Shown here piece after piece: positions 24,731 to 32,021 of a stretch of DNA of 64,000 bases; within the stretch, counting starts at the first letter, position 1; every line of letters starts with the position of its first letter. Source of the DNA: Hyphomicrobium sp. (GTDB taxonomy: Bacteria; Pseudomonadota; Alphaproteobacteria; Rhizobiales; Hyphomicrobiaceae); the NCBI GenBank assembly GCA_022843145.1, contig JALHOF010000008.1, positions 62,001 to 126,000 on the forward strand, written 5' to 3'. The translations under genes were made by a program, and so were the position numbers. Under the pieces are notes generated by a model, which searched no databases, had not been told where the DNA came from, and saw nothing but the letters and a program-made list of their open reading frames with translations.

Positions 24731-26036
24731 TGAGTGGTACGGGCTCCTCGCGCTCGGCATCCTGTTCGTCGCGATCTTCATCGGCTTCCCGATCTCGTTC
24801 ACGCTCATCGCCGTCGCGCTCGGCGTCGGCTGGATCGCGCTCGGCGAGGTATCGATCCACCTTATGACGCTACAGTTCTTCTCCGTCATGAAGGAGACCT
24901 CGCTCGCGTCGGTGCCGTTCTTCCTGTTCATGGGCTATCTCCTTGAACAGTCCGGCCTCATGCGGCGGCTGTTCCACGGCGTCCAGCAATTGCTCGGCGG
25001 CGTCAAGGGCTCGCTCTATCTCGCGGTTCTCATTACCGCGACCATCTTCGCCGCGGCCACCGGCATCGTCGGCTCGTCGGTGACTTTGCTCGGCGTCATG
25101 GCCGCGCCGTCGATGACCAAATCCGGCTACGACGTGCGCATGTCGGCGGGCGCGATAACCGCCGGCGGCACGCTCGGTATCCTGATCCCGCCGAGCGTGA
25201 TGCTGATCGTCATGGGTCCGGTCGTCGGCGTGCCGACGACCGACCTCTTCGCCGCCGCCGTCATGCCCGGCCTGCTGCTCGCGTTCCTCTACATCGTCTA
25301 TTGCATGGGCCGCAGCTATCTCAACCCGGCGCTCGGCCCGCCACTGCCCATGGAGCTGCGCCCCGAGAACAAGTGGGTCGTGGTGAAGGAGCTGTCGATC
25401 GGCGTCATTCCCGTCGTCGTCGTCATCCTCGCCACGCTCGGCGTCATCCTCGCCGGCATCGCGACGCCTACCGACGCCGGCGCGATCGGCGCGTTCGTCG
25501 TGTTCCTGCTGACCCTCGTCTCGCGCACCATGACCTGGGACAAGCTCAAGCGCGCGGTCTACTCCACGCTCGAAGTGAGCTGCATGATCCTGCTGCTCGT
25601 CGCTGCGTCCAACTACTTCGGCGCCATCTTCTCGCGCCTCGGCACCGCGACCATGATCGCCGACGCGATGCTGGCGCTGCCGTTCCCGCCGATGGTGATG
25701 CTGGCGCTGATCCTCGCACTCATCTTCGTGCTGGCGTGGCCGCTCGAATGGGTGCCGATCGTGCTCATCGTCGTGCCGATCATGCTGCCGCTGGTGCAGA
25801 AGCTCGGCATCGATCTGGTGTGGTTCTGCATGCTCGTCGCCGTCTGCCTTCAAACGGCCTGGCTATCACCACCCGTCGCGCTCTCGGCCTACTTCCTCAA
25901 AGGTGTCGTGCCGGACTGGAAGCTATCGGACATCTATTTCGGCATGATGCAGTTCATGGTGCTCCAGCTCATTGGCCTTGCACTGCTGTTCATGTTCCCG
26001 CAGATCGCGCTGTGGCTGCCCGCGCAGCTCAAGTGA
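24723..26036 (+). CDS. TRAP transporter large permease (DctM family)
   Basis: 437 residues, with about 12 hydrophobic segments across the whole length. Family motifs include GILIPPSVMLIVMG and GIATPTDAGAIGAFVV. It forms the ion-coupled channel with DctQ. The gene ends 33 bp before the convergent rimO stop, with no clear terminator between them. Confidence 0.94.
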   Translation: MPNEWYGLLALGILFVAIFIGFPISFTLIAVALGVGWIALGEVSIHLMTLQFFSVMKETSLASVPFFLFMGYLLEQSGLMRRLFHGVQQLLGGVKGSLYLAVLITATIFAAATGIVGSSVTLLGVMAAPSMTKSGYDVRMSAGAITAGGTLGILIPPSVMLIVMGPVVGVPTTDLFAAAVMPGLLLAFLYIVYCMGRSYLNPALGPPLPMELRPENKWVVVKELSIGVIPVVVVILATLGVILAGIATPTDAGAIGAFVVFLLTLVSRTMTWDKLKRAVYSTLEVSCMILLLVAASNYFGAIFSRLGTATMIADAMLALPFPPMVMLALILALIFVLAWPLEWVPIVLIVVPIMLPLVQKLGIDLVWFCMLVAVCLQTAWLSPPVALSAYFLKGVVPDWKLSDIYFGMMQFMVLQLIGLALLFMFPQIALWLPAQLK

Positions 26037-26069
26037 CGAGGAGGTGGTGGACGATCAATCCGCCGCCTC

Positions 26070-27461
26070 TCACTCCGTGGCTCGCTCGCCCCACAGATCC
26101 GTCTCGTCGGCGTGCAGGATCTTGGCGCGCACGATATCGCCAGGCTTCAGGCTGCTGTCGCCGTTGAGGAACACGCTGCCGTCGATCTCGGGTGCATCCC
26201 ACTTCGAGCGGCACATCGCGCCTTCCTCATCGACCTCGTCGACGATGACCTCGATCGTGCGTCCGACCTTGGCTTGGAGCAGCCGCTCCGACACGCGTTG
26301 CTGCACCTCCATGAAGCGATGCCAGCGCTCGTCCTTGACTTCATCGGGCACCGTGCCGGGCAACTCGTTGGCCTTCGCGCCCTCGACCGGCTCGTACTTG
26401 AAGCAGCCGACGCGATCGAGCTTCGTCTCCTCCAGCCAATCGAGCAGCATCTGGAAATCCTGCTCCGTCTCGCCCGGAAAGCCGACGATGAACGTCGAGC
26501 GCACCGCGAGATCCGGGCATACCTTGCGCCATGCCGCGATGCGGTCCGCCGTCTTCTCCTGATGCGCCGGCCGCCGCATCGCCTTCAGCACGGCGGGGCT
26601 CGCGTGCTGGAACGGAATGTCGAGGTAGGGGAGGATCTTGCCTTCGGCCATCAGCGGGATGACGTCATCGACGTGCGGATAGGGATAGACGTAGTGCAGC
26701 CGCACCCACGCGCCGAGATCACCGAGCGCTGTGCAGAGATCGAGGAATTTCGCTTTGAGCGGACGGCCCTTCCACGGGCTCTCCGCGAACTTGAGATCGA
26801 GGCCATAAGCGGACGTGTCCTGGCTGATGACCAGTAGCTCTTTCACGCCGGCTTTGACGAGCTTCTCCGCTTCCGCCATGACGTGGTTCGCCGGACGGCT
26901 CGCGAGATCGCCGCGCAGGCTCGGAATGATGCAGAACGAGCAGCGGTTGTTGCACCCCTCGGAGATCTTCAGATACGCGTAATGCCGCGGCGTCAGCCGC
27001 AAGCCCTCCGGCGGCACGAGATCGACGTATGGATCGTGCAGCGGCGGTACCGCATCGTGCACCGCTCCGACCACCTGCTCGTATTGATGCGGCCCCGTCA
27101 CCGCCAGCACGCCCGGATGCGCGGCGCGGATGCGCGCCTCCTCGACCCCGAAGCAGCCCGTCACGATTACGCGGCCGTTCTCGGCGATCGCCTCGCCGAT
27201 GGCGTCGAGGCTTTCCGCCTTGGCGCTGTCGAGGAACCCGCAGGTATTGACGACGACGACGTCGGCGCCGACGTAATCGGCAGCGATCTCATAGCCCTCG
27301 GAACGGAGCCGGGTGATGATGCGCTCGCTGTCGACCAGGGCCTTTGGACAACCAAGCGAGACGAAACCGACCTTGGGCGCTTCAGCCGTGCCGCGGCGGG
27401 CTTTGGCCGGCATCTTCGACGCTGCGGGCTTCGACGGGGGCGTGGGGGTGATTTTGACCAT
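26070..27461 (-). CDS. rimO: Ribosomal protein S12 methylthiotransferase RimO
   Basis: 463-residue radical-SAM enzyme that adds a methylthio group to an aspartate of ribosomal protein S12. ATG 27461 is chosen (MVKITPTPP); a TTG at 27497 would extend it. The N-terminal MTTase domain carries [28 protein letters not shown] and VTGCFG, whose three cysteines bind the accessory cluster. The radical-SAM triad is C-x3-C-x2-C in [18 protein letters not shown] domain ends the protein ([14 protein letters not shown]). [12 protein letters not shown] and LRGDLASRP separate RimO from MiaB. A Pro/Ala/Lys-rich 30-residue extension precedes the first motif. Confidence 0.95.
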   Translation of the reverse strand: MVKITPTPPSKPAASKMPAKARRGTAEAPKVGFVSLGCPKALVDSERIITRLRSEGYEIAADYVGADVVVVNTCGFLDSAKAESLDAIGEAIAENGRVIVTGCFGVEEARIRAAHPGVLAVTGPHQYEQVVGAVHDAVPPLHDPYVDLVPPEGLRLTPRHYAYLKISEGCNNRCSFCIIPSLRGDLASRPANHVMAEAEKLVKAGVKELLVISQDTSAYGLDLKFAESPWKGRPLKAKFLDLCTALGDLGAWVRLHYVYPYPHVDDVIPLMAEGKILPYLDIPFQHASPAVLKAMRRPAHQEKTADRIAAWRKVCPDLAVRSTFIVGFPGETEQDFQMLLDWLEETKLDRVGCFKYEPVEGAKANELPGTVPDEVKDERWHRFMEVQQRVSERLLQAKVGRTIEVIVDEVDEEGAMCRSKWDAPEIDGSVFLNGDSSLKPGDIVRAKILHADETDLWGERATE

Positions 27462-27512
27462 GGCCGCGCTTGTACTTTGCGGCCGCGCCGGGCGCAACCA
27501 AAGGACTCTTCT

Positions 27513-27710
27513 GTTGCGCCTTCAGATGCCCACCTGGCATCCGGCGCGGTTGCGCCTTCAGATGCCAGCACCGCCGCCCGTCGCGGGACGCGCGGTGGCG
27601 GCGGTGAGGCAAAAGTCGCATCCGGCGCGGTTGCGCCTTCAGATGCCAGCACCGCCGCCCGTCGCGGGACGCGCGGTGGCGGCGGTGAGGCAAAAGTCCC
27701 ATCCGGCGCG
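27513..27710. repeat. Tandem 81-bp repeats between rimO and Zn peptidase gene
   Basis: Two full 81-bp units (27549-27629 and 27630-27710) differ at only one or so bases. They are preceded by a shortened 36-bp unit (27513-27548) that keeps the first 17 and last 14 or so bases. Each full unit contains a perfect 10-bp inverted repeat (CACCGCCGCC/GGCGGCGGTG) around an 18-nt loop, so transcripts would fold into strong hairpins. The array starts 52 bp upstream of the rimO start and ends 3 bp before the stop of the peptidase gene. The unit length is a multiple of three and open on the minus strand, but the peptide looks like chance coding. Confidence 0.9.
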
Positions 27711-27713
27711 GCG

Positions 27714-28400
27714 TTACATCCGCAGCACGCGGAACCACCGCATGACATCGAGCAGGCTCAGCGCCGCCGCCGCCACGTATGTCAGCGCAGCGGCCCGCAG
27801 GATCTGCCGGGCGGAAACCATGTCCTCATCGGGGATGTAGTTGCCCGCCTTCAGTACCGGCAATGCGCGGCGGAAACTCGCGTCGAACTCGACCGGTAAC
27901 GTGACCGCGTGCATAAGCACGGTCATCGACAAGATCATCACGCCCGCCGCCACCTGGATAATCATGAGGTGCGGCGACTTGGCCAGCGCCAGCACGATCG
28001 GAGCCGCGAGCATCACCACCGCGCCGAGCACCTCGACCCGGTGCGCCTGCTTGGCGAGCTTGGTGCGGGCCGCCAGCGGGCCGTAATTGGTGGCGTCCTG
28101 CATGGCGTGGCCGACCTCGTGCGCCGCGATCACCACCGCCGATAGCGTGCGACCGTTCATGTGGTCGGGCAGCAGCCGCACCACCTTGGCCTGCGGGTCA
28201 TAGTGATCGCCGAGCGTCGTTTCTTCGACTTTGACGTGATGCAGCTTCATTTCGTCGAGGATGTGCCGCGCGAACTCGCCGCCGGTTCCCGGAAGATCAC
28301 TGCGGTCGCGGGCATGCTGCTTGATGACGCTCTTCACCCACATCTGCGGCAGTAGCGCGAGGGCGAGGATGAGACCGACGACGGCGACGACGATCAACAT
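27714..28400 (-). CDS. Membrane zinc metallopeptidase, YugP type
   Basis: 228 residues of the Zn_peptidase_2 family (PF04298). The zinc-binding motif is HEVGH in VIAAHEVGHAMQDATNYGPL, near residue 93. There is an N-terminal membrane segment and two more in the middle (VLGAVVMLAAPIVLALA; VAAGVMILSMTVLMH), plus one near the C-terminus. The HDREADxxA-like site is represented by LPVEFDASFRRAL. The physiological substrate is not known. The tandem repeat array starts right after its stop. Confidence 0.9.
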   Translation of the reverse strand: MLIVVAVVGLILALALLPQMWVKSVIKQHARDRSDLPGTGGEFARHILDEMKLHHVKVEETTLGDHYDPQAKVVRLLPDHMNGRTLSAVVIAAHEVGHAMQDATNYGPLAARTKLAKQAHRVEVLGAVVMLAAPIVLALAKSPHLMIIQVAAGVMILSMTVLMHAVTLPVEFDASFRRALPVLKAGNYIPDEDMVSARQILRAAALTYVAAAALSLLDVMRWFRVLRM

Positions 28401-28628
28401 GGGCGGCAGCTGGCTCCGAATCCGACGAACAACGATGTGTCACAGTTTAGCTGCTGCGGCGAGGGAAACAAAATGGCGAAGCTTTGAAAGCACTTAGCCC
28501 ATCGGCCCAGTCTACACAGCCAGCGTTCACATTTCTTTACCTTGGACACACGCGGCCGTAACGGCGGCACGCCAAGTTCTGGACACGGGCGGCGACGCCC
28601 ACCCCCGGAATTCAATGAGGACAAGTTC

Positions 28629-29303
28629 ATGACCGAACCCAACACCGAAACCCCCAACATCCCTGCCGCCACGCCCAGCAAGGGCAAGTCGCGCGGCCGC
28701 CGCACCGCCGTCATCGCCGGAATGGCGCTGGCCGTCGGCCTTGCCGGCGCCTTCGCCACCGCAGCCATCAGCAAGGGCCGTCACGGCCATCATGGCGGCG
28801 ACATGGGCTTCGGCTTCATGAGCGGACACATGGGCGGTGGTCACATGGGCGGCAAGATGGACCCCGACAAGGCCGAGCGCCGCGCCGAGCGGATGGCCGA
28901 GCGGTTCGCCCGCCGCATCGACGCCACCGGTGACCAGCAGTCCAAGCTGATCGCCATCGCCAAGGCGACCGTGAAGGACGTCTATCCGCTGCGCCAGCAG
29001 TCGGGTGACATGCGCAAGGAAGCCGCCAAGCTTCTCGCTGCGCCGACCGTCGACCGCACCGCCATCGAGAAACTGCGCACCGACCAGATTGCCCGGATGG
29101 ACGCCATCTCCAAGCGCATGACGACCGCGATGGGCGATGCCGCCGAAGTGCTGACGCCCGAGCAGCGCCAGAAGGTCGCCGCGCAGATGGAGAAGCGTCG
29201 CGAGGGCCGCAAGGGCTGGTTCGGACGCGGTGAAGGTCGCGGCCGCGGCGAGGGTGGCGGACCGGGCACGGATGCACCGGCGCCCGACACCAAGAAGCAG
29301 TAA
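28629..29303 (+). CDS. Spy/CpxP-like periplasmic protein with LTxxQ motif
   Basis: 224 residues from ATG 28629, with GAGGA upstream. After a hydrophilic N-terminus, one hydrophobic segment (TAVIAGMALAVGLAGAFATAA) acts as anchor or signal. A His/Gly/Met-rich stretch follows (GRHGHHGGD, SGHMGGGHMGG), which could bind metal. The helical domain has Spy-like repeats, ending with LTPEQRQ, the LTxxQ motif. The tail is rich in Gly and Arg. Spy and CpxP act as envelope chaperones and sensors for the Cpx system. The OmpR-type regulator and kinase genes follow directly. Confidence 0.85.
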   Translation: MTEPNTETPNIPAATPSKGKSRGRRTAVIAGMALAVGLAGAFATAAISKGRHGHHGGDMGFGFMSGHMGGGHMGGKMDPDKAERRAERMAERFARRIDATGDQQSKLIAIAKATVKDVYPLRQQSGDMRKEAAKLLAAPTVDRTAIEKLRTDQIARMDAISKRMTTAMGDAAEVLTPEQRQKVAAQMEKRREGRKGWFGRGEGRGRGEGGGPGTDAPAPDTKKQ

Positions 29304-29390
29304 CGGTCGCCGGCGGCTCCCTTCGCCGGTTCGACCTGGCCAGTCTGCAACGCCCCGGCTCCCCCTCCGGACCCTGCGCAGACTGGTCGA

Positions 29391-29425
29391 GAGGCGGCCG
29401 CCCCCTGCGGCCGCCTCGTCCTTTT
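29391..29425 (+). terminator. Intrinsic terminator after spy-like gene
   Basis: GAGGCGGCCGC and GCGGCCGCCTC form a perfect 11-bp stem with a 5-nt loop, followed by GTCCTTTTC. It lies about 88 bp past the stop of the Spy-like gene and before the two-component genes, so these are probably transcribed separately or by readthrough. Confidence 0.75.
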
Positions 29426-29512
29426 CGGCTTGTCGCGCTTGCCGTTCTCCGGCAAGTCTCCTCTTCACCCGAGGGGGTCCAGCGCCTGACAGACGGCGCG
29501 AGGTCTTACCCA

Positions 29513-30250
29513 GTGGACATCATCCAGAGTTTCAACGTGCCAGCACGCCTGCTGCTTATCGAAGACGACCCGCGCCTCGCCGACATGGTGCGTGACTACC
29601 TGACCCAGGCTGGCTATCGCGTCACCCACGCGGCAACCGGCTCGGCCGGACTCAACCTCCTTTCGCGCGAGCCGTTCGACGCGGTCGTGCTCGATCTGAT
29701 GCTGCCGGACATGGACGGCCTCGACGTCTGCCGCAAGATGCGGGGCGAGGTCCGCGCCAATGCCGAGACGCCGGTCCTGATGCTGACCGCGCGGGGCGAC
29801 GCCATGGACCGCATCGTCGGGCTCGAAATCGGCGCCGACGACTACATGCCGAAACCGTTTGAGCCGAGAGAGTTGCTTGCGCGGCTGAAAGCCATTCTCC
29901 GCCGCGCCAAGGGCCAGACCGCCAGCGCCTCCGCCAAGGCCGACATCCTCGCATTTGGCCGGCTCGAGATCGATCGCGGCGCGCGCGAGGTGCGCCTCGA
30001 TGGCAAGACCGCCGAATTGACAAGCTACCAGTTCGATCTCATCGTCGCGCTTGCCGAGCATCCCGGCCGCGTGCTCTCGCGCGAGCATCTGATGGATCTC
30101 GTCAAGGGCGAGGCGCTCGAAGCCTTCGATCGCTCCATCGACGTCCATGTTTCCCGCATCAGGGCCGCGATCGAGGACGATCCGAAGAAGCCGCGCCGCG
30201 TGATCACCGTGCGCGGCGCCGGCTATGTGTTCGCGCGGCAGCAGGACTAG
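29513..30250 (+). CDS. OmpR-family response regulator (CpxR-like)
   Basis: 245 residues from GTG 29513. The receiver domain has the acidic pocket (IEDDPRLAD) and phospho-acceptor D61 (AVVLDLMLPDMDG), plus the conserved Thr and Lys (MLTARGD, MPKPFEPREL). The C-terminal winged helix (TSYQFDLIVALAEHPGRVLSREHL, VHVSRIRAAIEDD, RVITVRGAGYVF) is of the OmpR/PhoB type. The kinase gene begins 17 bp downstream. The Spy-like gene just upstream suggests an envelope-stress role comparable to CpxRA; this is inferred from context. Confidence 0.92.
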   Translation: MDIIQSFNVPARLLLIEDDPRLADMVRDYLTQAGYRVTHAATGSAGLNLLSREPFDAVVLDLMLPDMDGLDVCRKMRGEVRANAETPVLMLTARGDAMDRIVGLEIGADDYMPKPFEPRELLARLKAILRRAKGQTASASAKADILAFGRLEIDRGAREVRLDGKTAELTSYQFDLIVALAEHPGRVLSREHLMDLVKGEALEAFDRSIDVHVSRIRAAIEDDPKKPRRVITVRGAGYVFARQQD

Positions 30251-30267
30251 CGGGAGAGATTTGCGGC

Positions 30268-31560
30268 ATGAAGCGGCTCTCGACCCAGATCTACTTCGTC
30301 ATCATTCTGTCGCTGCTCGTCGTCGTCATCGTCTCGGCTCTGTTCTGGCGTCGCGGTCCAGATCGCGGCGCGACGCGGCAAGCGTTCGAGGTTGCCGGAG
30401 AGCTCGCGTCGGTCGCGCTCGCTCCGCAGGCCGCTCCACCCGGCGAGCAGCAAGAGGCGCTGACCCGCCTCGCCGAGCGCTTGAAACTCAATCTCAGCCT
30501 GTTCGAGGCAGACCGCCGTCCGATCGCCGCGCATGGACCGCTGTTGCCCGCGCCACCCGACGACCGCGAGGACTCGGGCTGGATCTACGGGCGCGGCGGC
30601 CCGGCGTGGGCGGTCGAGTTGCCCGACGGCCGCTGGCTCGTGGCACGCGGCCGCAGGCGAGGTCCGAGCCATCCCGCACTCAGCGCGCTCGCTTTCCTCG
30701 GCGCCATCTCGCTGCTTGTGGCGCTCTCCACCTGGCCGGTGGTGCGCGGCCTGACGCGACGCCTTGAAAAGTTGCAGCAGGCCGTCGACAAGGTCGGCTC
30801 GGGCGATCTCAAGGCGCGCGTGCCGGTCGAGGGCCGCGACGAGGTCGCCAAGCTCGCCTTGAGCTTCAACCGCTCCACCGCGCGCATCGAGGAACTGGTC
30901 GGGTCGCACAAGATGCTGCTCGCCAACGCCAGCCACGAATTGCGCACGCCGCTTTCCCGCATCCGGCTCGGGCTCGAAATGCTCGACGGCACCGCCGATC
31001 CCGCGCGCAAGGCCGCATTGGAAAAGGACATCGCCGAAGTCGATCAGCTGATTGCCGAGATCCTGCTCGCGAGCCGCCTCGATGCGCTGGAACAGCTCGA
31101 ATCGCTGGAGGATGTCGATCTCCTCGCGCTCGCCGCCGAGGAAGGCTCGCGCTTCGACGACTGCACGGTCGATGGCGAACCGGCGTTGATCAAGGGCGAT
31201 CCGCGGCTGCTGCGCCGGCTGGTCCGCAATCTGATCGAGAACGCTCATCGTCACGGCACGCCGCCGATCGAGGTCGACGTCCGGCCCGATCGCACGCGCG
31301 GCGTCCTGCGCCTCACGGTTTCGGACGGCGGCCCCGGCGTTCCTCTGGCCGAGCGCGAGCGCCTGTTCGAACCGTTCCGTCGCGGCCGCGCCAGCGAGCC
31401 GTCGCCGCAGCGCGAAGGCGGCGCCACCCGCGGCACCGGCCTCGGCCTGACCCTCGTCCGCCAGATCGCGCAGCGGCATGGCGGCGACGCCGTCATCGAC
31501 GGACCATCCGGCACCAGCCGCTTCCTCATAACCCTGCCGCTGCCCGCTGCGACGAGCTGA
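30268..31560 (+). CDS. Membrane sensor histidine kinase (CpxA-like)
   Basis: 430 residues. Two membrane segments (about 8-26 and 138-157) frame a periplasmic sensor of roughly 110 residues. HAMP (GLTRRLEKLQQAVDKVGSGDLKARV) follows, then the dimerisation domain with phospho-acceptor H223 (NASHELRTPLSR). The ATPase domain has N (RNLIENAHRHG), G1 (DGGPGVP) and G2 (GTGLGLTLV) boxes. It is the obvious partner of the OmpR-type regulator encoded immediately upstream. Confidence 0.93.
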   Translation: MKRLSTQIYFVIILSLLVVVIVSALFWRRGPDRGATRQAFEVAGELASVALAPQAAPPGEQQEALTRLAERLKLNLSLFEADRRPIAAHGPLLPAPPDDREDSGWIYGRGGPAWAVELPDGRWLVARGRRRGPSHPALSALAFLGAISLLVALSTWPVVRGLTRRLEKLQQAVDKVGSGDLKARVPVEGRDEVAKLALSFNRSTARIEELVGSHKMLLANASHELRTPLSRIRLGLEMLDGTADPARKAALEKDIAEVDQLIAEILLASRLDALEQLESLEDVDLLALAAEEGSRFDDCTVDGEPALIKGDPRLLRRLVRNLIENAHRHGTPPIEVDVRPDRTRGVLRLTVSDGGPGVPLAERERLFEPFRRGRASEPSPQREGGATRGTGLGLTLVRQIAQRHGGDAVIDGPSGTSRFLITLPLPAATS

Positions 31561-31571
31561 TCGACGCGGTC

Positions 31572-31585
31572 TTGACCTGGGTCAA
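31572..31585. promoter_or_regulatory. FixK/FNR-type box upstream of DUF6455 gene
   Basis: TTGACCTGGGTCAA: half-sites TTGAC/GTCAA with a 4-bp spacer, matching the TTGA-N6-TCAA consensus of FNR/FixK regulators. It lies 152 bp upstream of the DUF6455 start at 31737, just after the kinase stop. A class II promoter centred at -41.5 would start near 31620. Confidence 0.65.
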
Positions 31586-31736
31586 GCGCGGATCATCGGA
31601 AGCGCGCAGACTGTCCTCGCGCAAGAACCCGTCCGGATCGCAAGTGGCATCTCAGGAACTTCCCTGTGCCCCCGGCATCCCGGCAACGACGGTTCACCGC
31701 AGCGGCCGCGCGTTGGGCCGGCCAAGGGAGGTTGCC

Positions 31737-32012
31737 ATGAGTTCGCAGCAGATCCGCTGGCCGATGTTTCAGCATGTCGAGCGCCGCGCAAATCGCCTCA
31801 ACGACATGATCGCGCATCTCGACGTCGATCCCGTCAAACTGGCGCGCCATCGCGCGGGCGACTCCTTTGCCGAGGCGCGCGCCAACTGCCTGAACTGCAG
31901 CAATGCCCACGCCTGCCTGTTCTGGCTCGAGGGCGCGGACGCGGATTCGGCCCCGCCCGAATTCTGCCCCAACATCGAGCTGTTCCTCAGCTGCCGGCGC
32001 GGCACCAATTGA
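31737..32012 (+). CDS. DUF6455 family small protein
   Basis: 91 residues from ATG 31737, with GGAGG about 5 nt upstream. Recognised as a DUF6455 protein, common in Rhizobiales. It is soluble, with a helical N-terminus (FQHVERRANRLNDMIAHLDVD) and four or five conserved cysteines in the C-terminal half (ARANCLNCSNAHACLFWLEG, EFCPN, LSCRRG), which might bind a metal or haem-like group. The function is unknown. Its promoter region carries a FixK-type box, so it may respond to low oxygen. Confidence 0.8.
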   Translation: MSSQQIRWPMFQHVERRANRLNDMIAHLDVDPVKLARHRAGDSFAEARANCLNCSNAHACLFWLEGADADSAPPEFCPNIELFLSCRRGTN

Positions 32013-32021
32013 AGCTGCGCG

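Noticed and set aside
27513-27710. CRISPR array
   Set aside because: Units are directly adjacent without unique spacers and no cas gene is present.
27167-27748. Open frame with repeated PPPPRVPRRAAVLASEGAT units
   Set aside because: It arises from the 81-bp tandem repeats being divisible by three and runs out of frame into rimO; no start signal or domain.
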